From the NCBI GenBank assembly GCA_002914805.1, contig JXTB01000016.1:525985-589984 (forward strand): 64,000 nt of DNA, read 5' to 3'. Source of the DNA: Parasponia andersonii (Eukaryota; Streptophyta; Magnoliopsida; Rosales; Cannabaceae). A program made the translations under genes and the position numbers. The number at the start of each line of letters is the position of its first letter. Positions within the stretch are counted from its first letter, which is position 1. A model generated the notes under the pieces. The model ran no database searches, had not been told where the DNA came from, and saw nothing but the letters and a program-made list of their open reading frames with translations. This document shows, in pieces, positions 33,883 through 46,479 of this stretch.

Positions 33883-33936
33883 CCTACCCATAGGTAAAAT
33901 AAAAAAATACCTATTGGATTGGCAACCATATTTATA

Positions 33937-35117
33937 CGTGTGTGTATTAATCTTGTATTTAGAAGGAAGAAAATCACATGTCGAGGATAATCTTGTTCCT
34001 CGTTAACTTGAGTTACTCTTTTGCTGTATAGGATTCTCTAGTACTTTTTTATTCTGTTTTTATATTTTAATATATTTCGAGATTGGTTTGGCATGGAACA
34101 GCTAGGTGGCACCTAAATCGGTGCCAATTACCTCGTTTTTTTTTTTTTTTTGAGTAAAGCCAATTACCTAGTTGGTACGTGCTTAACTTCTCTCTTCCAA
34201 TTATTTTTTTAAAAGAAAATTAAACGCCAAAAACTTGAATTTTCCAACGTCATTTTCCTTGAAGGATTGATGATGTTTGAGTAGCCCGGCAATGTAGTGG
34301 GTCCTTGGATCACAATGATGAATTTGGCTTTCGGATGGTCCAAGCTATACATAGTCAAGAATATATTGTGGTCCGATCTTTGATAGAATGCATCAAAAGG
34401 TCTTTGGTCCATTTTTCTTCACAATGAAAAACTCAATTTTGCATTAAGTTAAACAAATAAAGTTGTAATTAAAAAACTGTCAATAAAAGAGAAAAAAAAT
34501 ACAAAATAAAAGCACAGCATTTATAGATCAAACATCAGTCGATATTTGCACAATATCTTAAAAACGAATATATTTATCGATAGTAGTAAACTCAAGCGTT
34601 AAAGTGGATATTCGGTAGTAGTTTCAAGCGTTAAAGTGGCGATTGAGATTGTGGTTCTTTTTTTATTATTATTACTATATTATTTTTTATTTTTGAAAAA
34701 TGGTGGTAGCTAGAGAATCAAAGACTGTTTTTACATACAAGAGGAACCAAAATTTTAATAAAAAGAATGGGGAAAAAAAGGAAAAAGGACAGAGAGCAAA
34801 GGGATTTATCATTTATCAAATCAAAAAAAAATTTTTGGGCCAAAATAAATAAAAAAAACAAACAGATCAATGAAAATTACACTCGCAACCTGTTGTCATA
34901 GTTACACTAGTGACAGTTATATGAATTGAATTTATTCATCATTGACAGCAGTCAAAAACGAAAAAGAATTAGAATTAGAATGACTCTTCCGTTAATCAAA
35001 GGTGACAGAATTTAATTTTTTGTTACTATTTTATTTGTCAAATAAGACGAAAATTCGATCGACAAGTTAGTTTTCATATTTGACCGTTAAATTAAACTTA
35101 CTGAACAATTGCAAAAC
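33937..35117. other. Intergenic, no recognised feature
   Basis: AT-rich sequence with homopolymer runs. A 67-residue open frame on the minus strand (34209-34412) has no recognisable family and is probably chance. Confidence 0.5.
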
Positions 35118-35704
35118 GGGTTATTATCGAAATTTTTTAAATTTAGCGAGAAAAATCCTAGGTTTATTTGATTTAGGATTTCAATTATATCAAATAAAAT
35201 TGTCTTCGTTTAATTTTAGAAAAAAAAAACCTTGAGATTTTAGTTATATCAAAAAAAAAATTTGGATTATAAAATTGAATCAAATTAGACTGTAAAATAA
35301 GTCAAATAACTCGTTTTTTGTTAGTGTAGACTATCATATGTGATTATACGAGATTATTTACATTGAAAAATACCACAATTAGATGAAAACTATGTCATTC
35401 TATATTGAAAATGTTGACATTTTTGAATTGAAATAATTTTTTAAAAAAAATAATTTATTACTATAGAACATTTAAAAATAGAGTCGTTTATAATTATATA
35501 TTCATTGATTAAATATCTATTTTGGATTTTATTTGACTAGATTTCAAAATTTTAGATTTTATTTGATATAATCAAAAATCCACGATTTTTCTATAGAACT
35601 AAATAAAATCAAAATTTTATTTGATATAATAAAAGGCTTGAAGCTTTTTTTTTTTTTTTTTGCTAAAACAGAAAAACCCAAGGTTTTTCTTTTAATAATA
35701 ACCC
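35118..35704. mobile_element. Second MITE, about 587 bp, Mutator-like
   Basis: The left end GGGTTATTATCGAAA and the reverse complement of the right end, GGGTTATTATTAAAA, form terminal inverted repeats. Flanks are ATTGCAAAAC on the left and ATTGAAAAC on the right, a 9-bp duplication with one extra base, as expected for Mutator-type insertion. The interior is AT-rich with further inverted segments built on ATTTGATATAAT. No coding region is present. Confidence 0.6.
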
Positions 35705-37743
35705 ATTGAAAACACCCTTAATAAATATTTCTCATTTTTATTCGGTGAGATTAGGATTAGGATAAGTTGAAAGACTGGAATAAATTAATAGGTTAAGGAA
35801 TAGAGAATGTAAGACTAATCTTACCAATAATACTACATTTTATCTCCTGATATCAGGGGGAAAAAAAAAAACGCCTGAATATCCGCCTCAGAAATATTAT
35901 GTCGGTAAGCCCTTTAACTTTCCACAGTGAAGATACCACGTAGTACCAATAAAAAAATAAAAATAAAAAGATAAATTTAGGGTGAAAAAAAAATATATAG
36001 AGAGATGCATAATTTTTTTTATAAATTTTGCTTTATTGCTGGGCCACGAAAAGGTTAAAGGCTAATTACCTTAACTCTTTCAGCGAAATAGGATAGTCCA
36101 GCTAAGGATAGTATTACTATTATACCTAGTTAATTGGCTACGTTTGTTTTCATACCAATTTTACAAAACTTACGCGTTTGGTGATTTATCGGTTTTATCC
36201 TTTACGCGTTTTCTCATTCAATAATGTATGATTCTGTTCACATAAGCACTAAACAAAAATGCTAAATAAAATATGTATGTAAAACCGATTATGATATATC
36301 AGCATGTAACCAGACCCACATCTCTTTGTTAAGATTAAAAATTCGAACCCCACCTCCATATAAACTAAATAAATAAATAAATATGGAACATAACATTCCT
36401 TTACAAACAGAACAACTTAACAGAAGTATGTATACATAAAACATCAAATTTTTAGGGCATTAAATGCTTCAACACAAGTTATAGATTTGTTGAAAACTAC
36501 AAGCTCAAAGCTGAAAAAAGATAACAAGAATGAGTAATACTTTATGGCTATTTACGAATTTCAGTCTAGACAACTATATTTTTAATTGAATCGTTTTTTT
36601 TTTTTTTTAATGAATGGTAATCGAGCCATGTACGATCAACCATGCCAGCCGAGAATGTGCTTTCAACTTTCAATTTTCCAATTTAGCCATAAGGAAATAA
36701 GATGTTAAGTAGTATCATGTCATTTCTTCGAGCAATATACCGGAAAGAATTGTTGTTTGAAACTTTCGAGTTTTAGGTTTAGAAAGATATGATTCTTAGA
36801 TAAATAAAATACCATGGTGAGATAATAATATATGAGTAATGCTAGGACATATAACATAGTGAACGAGTGATAAACATTATATGGAAATTAAGCCTGCAAT
36901 ATTAGGGAGGCGACAATTTAACAAAGAAACTTGTAAACAACGCAGAAAAAGTGGGACAAGGGAAATAGGGAATACGAAATCGAATAAACAAAATCTAACG
37001 AAGAATAAAATATTAACGCAACAAAGAATCATGTATGCGTATATAGATATACAAAATGCACATATTTCTATATAAAGGATGTTTATACCTAGGATCTACT
37101 ATTATGATTAGAAAAGTGATACGTCACAGTTGCTTTCAAAACTAATCATCTCATTCTCATGTCATTAAACTAAAATTATTTAAATACTATATTCTCTAAT
37201 AAAATTTAAAATATATTTTTTTTCCTAATTAACAAACCCAAACTGCTTATGCCACAATTATCACTTGCAACAATCTTTTACTACTACCAATTCTAATCTC
37301 AATTTGAGTGCCTGGGTCGAAAATTTTCTAATAGTGACTTGACTACAGTTAGAAATTTTTTTATTGTAATCGAAAAATTTCGACTCTAGTCGAATTCCTT
37401 CCCGACATTACCTTCTTCATTATTGTCTTTTTCAATACTGTTAAATAAATGGAAGTTGGCCTAAGTTTATAAATAATTTATAATTTATCATTTTTTACCT
37501 CATCACATGCTTTAAAAAATTGTCAAAATTTATAATAACTCTATATATAATTTTAGAATATGATAATACTCTTTAAAATATGTACTCTTAATTTAAAATA
37601 TCTGATCATAAGAATATTGATGCGATGAAATTTGATGGTTAATTCAAAAAATACCGCAAAGGCACTTTATTTTCTTATTTTCTTTTACCTTACAAACAGA
37701 AAACACCTTCTACCTCTTAAATTCCACATTGATATAATATACA

Positions 37744-37774
<31 letters not shown>

Positions 37775-38500
37775 TGTATGATAGGTTTTTCTTCGATTAG
37801 TATGATATTAGAAGAATTTTTACCTAGAGAACCCGGTTGGCACGTAGTCTCAAGATTTTAAATGTGTACAAAAATGAATTCTATACTTTAAAGTGAAGCG
37901 TATAAGACAAACAAATTATAAATTACTTGTATATACGATGAATAGGTGAATATATGTACGTGTGTGTACATGTATGTTTAAGGTTGAAATTTTTGTAAGG
38001 TGAAGATTTGATAGCACTATTCATATATCACCCCACTAAACGACAATTTGTATTTCTTCCGCAGTTTATGTTGAAATTTACTTTTTTCTAAAACCATACA
38101 AAACTAGGTCATGAGGACATATGGGTCACTGCCCATGTATTAAAAAAATATATAACATACAAGTTAATGGAATGTAAACTGTATTAGGCGTATTTTGTAC
38201 ATTAATCAACAACCCCTTTCAGGACTATATGATCAATTTTCTTTTATTTTGCTTCTCTTTTATATTGATTTCCTACTGTTTTAGGTATTGACCAAAATCT
38301 CTCTCTCGAATTTTAGTTTATCAGGTTCATTTTAATTTTTCTTTAATGAGAAAACGAGTAGTACTGCATGTGGGTCAAATTCCACAACATTAGCAAAAAG
38401 AAAAAAGAAATAATTTTTTTAAAAAAAAAGCATAAGTTAACAATATGGATAGTAGTTCAGACTATTCTAGGATTCTCTTCTTTTGTTCAATTGTTTTTAG
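35705..38500. other. Intergenic region upstream of the zinc-finger gene
   Basis: This AT-rich stretch has a TA microsatellite at about 37756-37776 and a possible SINE-like box B (ATTCGAACCCC, near 36342). No protein-coding gene was recognised. Confidence 0.5.
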
Positions 38501-38684
38501 CAATATATATGTCATTTTCCTTAACCCCACCACTGTCTCTCTCTCCAATTCCAACCAAAGACCAAAGAGGAGAAAAAGAAATAAAAGAAGAAAAAAAAAA
38601 AGAAAAATCAAGAAACATAATTAAAATAAAAATAAAGGTTCCAAAAAAGACAAACCAGACCACCTTTTATAAAATCAACCATAT

Positions 38685-38720
38685 ATGTGCAAAGCTTTCC
38701 CACAAAAGGTCTGGATATGA
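38685..38720 (+). promoter_or_regulatory. Short upstream ORF ahead of the WIP gene
   Basis: An ATG at 38685 opens 11 codons ending TGA at 38720. A second ATG at 38717 overlaps that stop (ATGA) and reads in another frame past the main start to 38902. If both are in the mRNA leader they would limit initiation at 38763. Whether the leader includes them is unknown. Confidence 0.4.
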
Positions 38721-38762
38721 ACCCTCTTAAGAGAGAATTCAAGGAATTACTCTCTGAAGAAT

Positions 38763-39625
38763 ATGGGTTTATGGAATCATCATTTACAGGACAACAATTT
38801 GTTCTTTCAAGCTCCAACTTTCATAGAATGGCTCAAGCCAACTTCACCATCTCCTCCTTCTCCTCCTTCTTCTACTTCTTCCTATTCTTCTTCTTTGAGT
38901 AACACTACTCAACAAGAACTTGTTCCTCAAAATAGTACTAGTACTACTACTACTAGTATACAATGCTTGCCTCTCCTAAGCAGGTTTGATGAGACAAAAT
39001 CTATGAAAGTGGAACATTTTGGGGTGCAAAAAGAGGATTTTGGAATCAAAGAAGAAAAAATAGAGAGAGTTACAGTCTCTCTGCACATAGGATTGCCCAA
39101 CACAACTGGTACCGTTGATTCTGCCGGTTATTCGGACGATCATGATGATAAGATCGAAGTTGTTGATCATCTAAAGGAAGAAGAAGAAGAAGAACATGAA
39201 GTTCCCATGAAGAAGCATAAGAGCTTTCAATATGGATGTTCTTTCAACATGGAGAGTAGGTTTTGGATCCCAACGCCTGCACAGATTCTTGTTGGCCCAA
39301 TGCAGTTTGCCTGCTCCATATGCAACAAGACCTTCAATAGGTACAATAACATGCAGGTTAGTTCTTTTCTCCATTTTTTTAAATTAATTGGCTCTTTAAT
39401 TACATCTTCTAATTTCCTAAATTGTTTATATCACTTCATTCTATAACTGTTTTGGGGCCTTTGGAGAGAAGTTCTATTAATTTTATTTTTGTTACAACAA
39501 AGAAGAATTATTTCCTTTTAATTTCCTGGGGATGAATAAAAAAGAAGAGAAATAAACAACTAATAATGTCGATGCATGATTGATTTTGGCCATATCGAAG
39601 AAGATCTCTAATATATCGTCTTAGT

Positions 39626-39664
<39 letters not shown>

Positions 39665-40142
39665 TTGTATGTACTTGTTCGGTAAATATTTTCCATATGT
39701 ATATATATATATATATATTGATGTATATTCAGCGCATGTAGTTAACATATACTAGATATACATCTTTTAGTACCGTGAATTATTACTATAGCCACTTGCA
39801 ATTATAGGACCTCACAGATATTTTTGCTTTGGACAGTAGCTCAGGAAGAAAATCCCCAAATTAGCTTTACTTAGTAGTTCATGAATTCAAGAATCCGAGT
39901 ATTTCGATATATATAGAACTAAAAATTTGCGTTTGATTTCCTATTTTCTTCGGTAGCTCCTTCAACTTGATTAATTGATTGTTGTTTTTTTTTTTGTACC
40001 AATTTTGATGCTCTCCCCTTTTCATATATATGTACATAAAAATAAATAAATAAATAAGTGATTTCTTGTTAAAAAAAATATAAAGGTAATCCACTTATTT
40101 GCAAGAGGAAAGAGTATGAATGAACGATATATACTATGTGTG

Positions 40143-40187
<45 letters not shown>

Positions 40188-41922
40188 AGAAGAAGGAAAG
40201 CTGATTAGATACATAGAATGCAATTCGATATAAAATTATACTTGTGTAAAAGACATTTGGATCTTCCTAAAAAGAAAAAAGAAAAAGAAGACATTTTTGT
40301 TCCGCTTGGTAGAGCTTCTTTTGGTTTTATATTTTTTTTGTTCTATCATTAATTTTTTCTTCTATTTTTTTTCTTGCTATTATTAATCTCTCTCTATATA
40401 TAAAAAAAAATATAAATTGCCAGAAGCTATAACAACTAACATCATAGCTCTTGCATATTGGAAGTCTTTTATTATCATCTCTTTCTTTTATTTATTCTCT
40501 TTCATCTTCTGAATCATTTTCACTAGATAAATCATATAGTGAAATTGGAATCATGTCCATATTAAATTTCCATTTTAAAAAAATGGTTATGATGTTATTT
40601 ACCGGCACTAAAATCAAATCATAATGGTGCATTTTAGCATATAATGATTGATTCAAGAATAGAATAAAAATTTTCATTATATATGCCAAAAGAAGAGGTA
40701 TGACCACCTACCCCCTAGGTCCGGTTTGCATTATAACCGGTGATAAAAGTATGCATTAGATATAGTGCCGGGAAAAGTGGATAAACTAAGATACTCCTTT
40801 TTCTTCTCCCAAGGGAAAAGGATAATTAAATTTATACGAAAATATGAGGGAGAAAAAAATTTCTAAATCCTAAAGGGTGCATTATTCCCTCTAAGAAATC
40901 TCCTCTCTGTTTTCCCCTTTCTTGCCCTCATTCGTTCTCAATATTAATTCCTATGCTTTTATTTTAATTATGATATATAGGAAAATACATATTCTAGAGA
41001 CCAACACAGCTTGAATTTTGAAAAGGAAGAGGAAGAAAAACTAGTTTATCGGTCTGCCAAGTTAAGAATTATTAGCCCATGCAGAGGCCCCATCTCATTT
41101 TCTAGTCTCATGATTCTCCATTCAACAAGTATATTTTTACCCCCATCGTCTCTCAAATTTTAACACTTGGATAATACTTTTTTTTTTAGTGAATAATACC
41201 CGCCATAGAGAAAATCTTGGATTAATATAAAACATGACATTAATTAACACAATACTGATTAAAACAAAAGAAAATGAACTTCACACACTTTTAACTTTTG
41301 AATCATATCAAAACCACGTTGGAATGTAGATTGGGAACGAAACAATGATACTTGTAGTAATGGACAAATGTAGCTAAACCACGTTGGATATATCTCTTTG
41401 AAATTTTTAAGGGAAATATCACATTTTTCTTTTTCTCAATCGAGGCAAACATACCGAGTCTAATTTGTATTACAGATGCATATGTGGGGACATGGATCCG
41501 AGTACAGAAAAGGGCCAGACTCACTCAAAGGAACACAGCCGGCAGCAATGCTGAGGCTGCCATGCTACTGCTGCGCACAGGGCTGCAAGAACAACATCAA
41601 TCACCCACGCGCGAAGCCGCTCAAGGACTTCCGAACCCTCCAAACTCACTACAAGCGAAAGCACGGCGTGAAGCCCTTTGTCTGCCGTAAATGTGGCAAG
41701 ACATTCGCGGTCAAGGGCGACTGGAGGACACATGAAAAGAACTGTGGCAAACTATGGTACTGCACCTGCGGGTCAGATTTTAAGCACAAGAGGTCGCTCA
41801 AAGACCATATTAGATCATTTGGAAAAGGCCATTCTCCACATCCTTCTCTTGAAGGATTCGATCATGACGAAAAGGAGTGTGTTACGGCGGGTTCTGAGGA
41901 CGAAGAGTTTGTTCGCGCATAA
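38763..41922 (+). CDS. WIP3: WIP-type C2H2 zinc-finger transcription factor (WIP3-like)
   Basis: Two exons, 38763-39356 and 41476-41922, encode 346 residues. The 2,119-bp intron is phase 0 (CAG|GTTAGT ... TTACAG) and splits finger 1. The N-terminal part is Ser/Pro/Thr-rich with a WLKP block, a conserved [10 protein letters not shown] motif, an acidic run and a basic patch (KKHK). The family signature [11 protein letters not shown] starts at residue 168. Finger 1 uses C184, C187, H200 and H204. Finger 2 is LPCYCC...HYKRKH (about 228-261). Finger 3 uses C268, C271, H284 and C288. Finger 4 runs from C294 and C296 to H309 and H317. WIP proteins are plant nuclear regulators of tissue patterning and differentiation, including TT1, NTT and DOT5. 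The start at 38763 is chosen because its frame gives the conserved N-terminal block. The WIP3 identity is inferred partly from the GALT29A-like gene nearby; another WIP paralogue is possible. Confidence 0.88.
39629..39661. repeat. TA microsatellite in the WIP intron
   Basis: An (AT)n run of about 33 bases, with a second, shorter run at about 39700-39718. Confidence 0.9.
40146..40195. repeat. Long TA microsatellite in the WIP intron
   Basis: About 25 uninterrupted AT units, likely polymorphic in length. Confidence 0.92.
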
Positions 41923-43162
41923 TGACAAAGACTTTGGTGGGCTCTTCTTATTGCTTTTATTTATGAAGCCATTTAGGGTTTGCAGGGAAGCTAGTGATAT
42001 GATTAAGGGTGTCCACATAAAAGCTTGTGCTCGGTAACAAAACATTCTCATGCACGAAACAGGGAGGGGTTTGCTACGGAGCACTTGCGCTGGCCGCATT
42101 ATGGACATTTATTGGGTTAAAACACTAAATATATGGATATGATACAATAATATATCTATGTATAAATAGAGAGAGAGAGTTTGTGTATTGATGTTATGTT
42201 AAAATAAGTTGGTGATTACCTTAAGGGTCGATGAAGCAGATGAATTTTCTTGTCAATAATACACACACACAAAAAAGTGCTGTGGTGATTGGAGAAAATT
42301 TTCCTGCTTCATTGCCAATTGGTGATCTTTTTATTACATATGATCAAGACTGTTTTCTTATTGTTAAGTTTCTCTCTCTCTCTCGCGTGTTACATCAACT
42401 TTTTTTGACAAAAGGTGACATTTTGCAATTATTTGACATGATTAACGATCTTTAATTAGATCCGCTTCTTATGGTAATTGAGGGAATACAATACTACTTG
42501 ACGTCAAATTAAATCATATTCAAACATATTCATAAAATATCTTGAATATATGACCTAATTTGACTAGCCAGAATCAACCGGTTGATCCAAAACCATTTCT
42601 AAGGGTATTTCTTTTTCATTAGCCGATCGATCCATGTATATACCTAGCAATAGCATAACTCAAGGCTACGTTTGGATGATTTTGTGGTGTACCAGAATAA
42701 TGCCACTTTACCCGATCGAGTATCTTGTTTTAAACACCGGTAGAAATAGCGGTTTCTAATACCATATATATTGTACGAGTCTCATATAAGCCTTTGCCCT
42801 AATGTGGTTTGTTTAAATTTGAACTTGCTTTTACAAGAATAATAGTGGCAAAACGATAAAGCATAAAGTTACATGTGTAGATATGTTATTTTAATGAATG
42901 GAAAGTGATATTGATACATATATACTGATAAAGTTTTTTGTGCCTATGTGCACTCACGAGAATTATACACTGTATCAAAGTCTTTTTCTAACTGTAAAGA
43001 TATTGAAGTATCCAACTAGTTAGCTCAAGCATCAGTTTAGCAAATCTAGCCACTAGTGAGCTACACATCTGCCCAAAAAGTAATTAAAAAATAATAAACA
43101 TAAAAATAAGTTACGAAAACAAAAAATAATAATCTTATTATTTTGGATGTCAAATACATGAT

Positions 43163-43193
<31 letters not shown>

Positions 43194-43907
43194 ACTTTTT
43201 GAGGCGCCAGTCTAAATTTCAGTTAAAAAAAAGTTTGGTGCCGGTAAATATACAACATATAAGTGTCAAATATTTCAAAACCAAGGTAGAGAAGGTAGTG
43301 ATGAGAGTCCAATTTGGAGGCCAGATAATATCTACCAATCTAATCATCCGCCTAGAGATAATATAAGCTAGATGTCGAATGATTGGGCATTAATTAAGTG
43401 AATTTAATGGAAAGATACTTTTCGTCCTACCCTAAGGACTTCAATACATATGCACTAATCAAAAAGAATATAGATGTACCACATCTTAATGCAAAAAAAA
43501 TAATAAAGTAAATATATGTGGCTAATTATTAAATATGTAATAGAACCTGAAACAGTTTCATATTTGTTACAAAAAATTTCTAAAACGGTCAAATTTTATT
43601 AGTAATTTTTGGGGGATTTTTGACGTAACTTATAAATATATATATTGATTTCATCTAACCTACAAATACACCACTACACAACTTTATCCTGAAATAAATG
43701 TAAAGTGTAAATAAAAAAGAATGAATTATCAGTTTCTATATAGATTTTATTTTGAGCGAGAGAGAGAGAGAGTGAGTGATTTCTGTGTGAAAAGGAGATT
43801 TGCACGAGGACTTTTTCTTAATGTAAAACTTAAAAAGGGGGATTGAAATATGAAAATCTTTGGAGGTAGGCTTGACTAAATGGTGAAAAGTGTGAGGTGG
43901 GGAAAGA

Positions 43908-43951
<44 letters not shown>

Positions 43952-46470
43952 AATTGACAATAAAGGGAGCTCCACCATATTTTGTCGGGAGCTTAGAAAA
44001 CTCGATTGATCTGATGAGGAGGGGGAAAGGGAAAACAACATCTAACCCTGTTAGTTTTTGTTTGCACTTGTTTAACTCCACCCATTTCACATGCAAACCG
44101 GGGCCATGCATACGTGGCTACAGCCCAGCATGATCTACTTTTAACTCTTTTTTTTTTCTTTTTACCATAAGGTTTTATGGTTGAGAAATTTGGCTAAATT
44201 AAAGACTACTTAAGAAAAAAAAGGACATACTGATACCGGTAGTAAATATCTACTAACAATTAAAAAAAACAAAACGTCGGATTCCATCAAATCTTCGTAC
44301 ATGTACTTTGATTCAACATGTATTTTATATGCCTTGACCTTAAAAATTAAACGTTACTATGTTCTCCTTAATTAGTGCAAAAAACGCTACATATAGGTAC
44401 TAAAGAAAAATTGTCATATACTCAATTACATTATTCTATAGACTTTATTAGTGTACATGGGGTTACTTATGGCATATACAAATGTATGCTCAGTACAACA
44501 ACAAAAAAAATGTTTAACGTCGCCTAAACAACGTCGACTCCCCGTATGTTGACGGCATTTTTATTGTAGCCAGCGTAGACGAAAAGTAATTATAGATGAT
44601 TGGATCCCCATATATGAATTCAACCTCTAACAATAATGAAATTTACAGTAAAATAATAATAAACATAGAATTTAGCCTAATTTATCTCAAAAAAATAGCT
44701 GATATTTACAGTAGTTTTTTCACTATATGAATATTACGAAAGAAGAATAAAAAAAAAATGTTGTAATTTTTAGCTCTTTATTGTGTAATAATTGTCCGTC
44801 AATAATACTAGAGACCTTATTTATAACAGGAGAGTCCTAATAGTTTAGAATTGTGAATAAGATAACCATCAATAATAATACAACTAGAGACCCATATCTA
44901 TAAGGGAGAGTCCTAGTCTCTTATAATTGTGAACAATAAGAATATAGGTGACTACACATTTAAAATAAGATTATTATCTCTTAATTAATGGGATAATCCA
45001 ATTATTCCAGAATTATCAAGAGAGAACTGCGATACTCAATTTGCGTGTAATTTATCCTTATCAACAATATTTATCAAAATAATTAAAAGAGCAAAATAAT
45101 AATTTTATTTAACTCTAATTATTGATATTTTGTATGAAAATACATGTCCATACATTTAACTGCAAATAAGCTCACATAATTTGTCACTTAATTTAAGAGT
45201 GCAGTACTAAGCTTTTAGTAGAATGGGTCATTACTAGCAATTTGATTCAATGAATTATGAGTTAATTTGAATTATACTCTGTGTATTCGAGTATAAATTA
45301 AATTAACCCGATAGGTTCCCCTACCTACACAAACAAGAATTGAACTACTTGAAATAATAATAAAAAAAATGGCCTAGTTACGAGGAACTAAATCCTTGTG
45401 CCTAGCTTAATTGAGGAAGGGCCATGGTTTTATCCAAGGTTAAAACCGTGGAGGAGGCACGTAGCCCGTGTGCCTCTAATAGAGCCCTATTTATGTGGGA
45501 TTCCTCTCTTATTTTAAAATACATATTAAGTTTTACTATCTTTCCTTTTTTGGATTGTTCCAATATTTAAAATGCTTAATTGGACTAGGAGTTTGCCAGT
45601 GCTATACGGCTTCGTTTAGCACACATGATAGACTAGAATAAAATTGGACTATTTTAAAGGATTGGAGAAGATAAAATAAGATAGAATTATAGTCCAATCA
45701 TATCCCATGTATGGTGTACTACTTTTTGTTATGATAAAATTAGTACGTGTGTTTTATAGTTGTAATTACTGTAAACCTTCTATAAATTAATATTGTTGGG
45801 ATTAAGAGAAATTATTAATTTATGGAGGTTATTTATTTATTGATAAATGAATAATTTATTAATTTATTAATTTATCGATAAATAAATATTTATCAATTTA
45901 AAAGAGTAGTAGTATGAACTTCATACTTGCACTTTTTTCCTATAGGAGATATATATATATATATAATCTTTAATAATAAAAATTAGATACATAAAAATTT
46001 ATGTATGTATATAAAGAAGCCTAAATGTTAACTTGTATATACAAAAAAAGTTATTATATATTGTTTGTATATAAATAAAATTCTAAAAGTTAATTTTCAA
46101 TGTATATCAAAAAGTTAAGAAATATATACACATATGATAAATGCAGCTTAAAAATTTAATATCTCATAAAATATAGTATATCAAGATATTTCATATCTAT
46201 CGAACATAATAACAATAAATAGTCATTAATTTTACTTCAAGATTCTAAATCATTATAAATAGGTTTCAAATCATATACCAAATGTGATGTAACCATTGCA
46301 AAAATTAGAGTATGAACTAAGTTCAATTTAAGTACAAGTAATAAGTAAACAACTTTAGATATATTTTGAAAAATAACATAATTAAGAATATAGAAGTTAT
46401 CTAGTTTAAAATTATTAAAACTAGGTGATAGTGAAAGTGATTGCAATCAAATTAAATTAAATATCTATTA
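41923..46470. other. Intergenic region downstream of the WIP gene
   Basis: The first few hundred bases are probably the WIP 3' untranslated region, containing GA and CT microsatellites (about 42168-42180 and 42371-42384). The rest is AT-rich with a TA run at about 43170-43192. I recognise no protein-coding gene. Confidence 0.5.
43912..43948. repeat. GA microsatellite
   Basis: An (AG)n run of about 37 bases. The open frames on both strands across it are simple-sequence artefacts. Confidence 0.92.
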
Positions 46471-46479
46471 ACACTAATC

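Larger units (their letters stand above)
21918..33883 (-). mobile_element. Ty3/gypsy retrotransposon of the Tat lineage, minus strand, defective
   Basis: It is nearly 12 kb with LTRs at 21918-22417 and 33074-33882. PBS and PPT are both placed for minus-strand reading. The order is gag, protease, RT, RNase H, second RNase H, integrase, the gypsy order. A second, archaeal-type RNase H between the gypsy RNase H and integrase is the hallmark of the plant Tat group (Ogre, Retand and relatives). An antisense ORF with introns lies between pol and the 3' LTR, also known from that group. The target duplication is CTACC (21913-21917 and 33884-33888). Multiple frameshifts and stops in gag-pol and a large deletion in one LTR show that it is not autonomous. 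Confidence 0.92.
21714..33927. mobile_element. MITE split by the Tat retrotransposon
   Basis: The left end begins GGACACCAATCCAGTAGG and continues through a T-run to ACCTAT. The right end (33884-33927), reverse-complemented, begins GGTTGCCAATCCAATAGG and continues through a T-run to ACCTAT. The terminal inverted repeat is about 45 bp with few mismatches. Without the insertion the MITE is about 245 bp (21714-21917 plus 33889-33927). Possible 9-bp flanks, ATATATATA and ATATTTATA, would suit a Mutator-type MITE. The Tat element duplicated CTACC inside the right arm. Confidence 0.75.

Noticed and set aside
43954-43974. TTGACAATAAAGGGAGCTCCA resembling miR159/miR319
   Set aside because: Several mismatches in the 5' half and no matching star arm in the surrounding few hundred bases, which include a GA microsatellite.
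44126-44137. CAGCATGATCTA, the 3' half of the miR167 sequence
   Set aside because: Only 12 of 21 bases match and no complementary arm of a hairpin was seen nearby, so I treat it as chance.
44489-44590. CAGTACAACAACAAAAAAAAT with CGTCGAC-like motifs, possible CACTA end
   Set aside because: The first bases are CAGTA rather than CACTA, no second terminus was found, and the stretch is very short.
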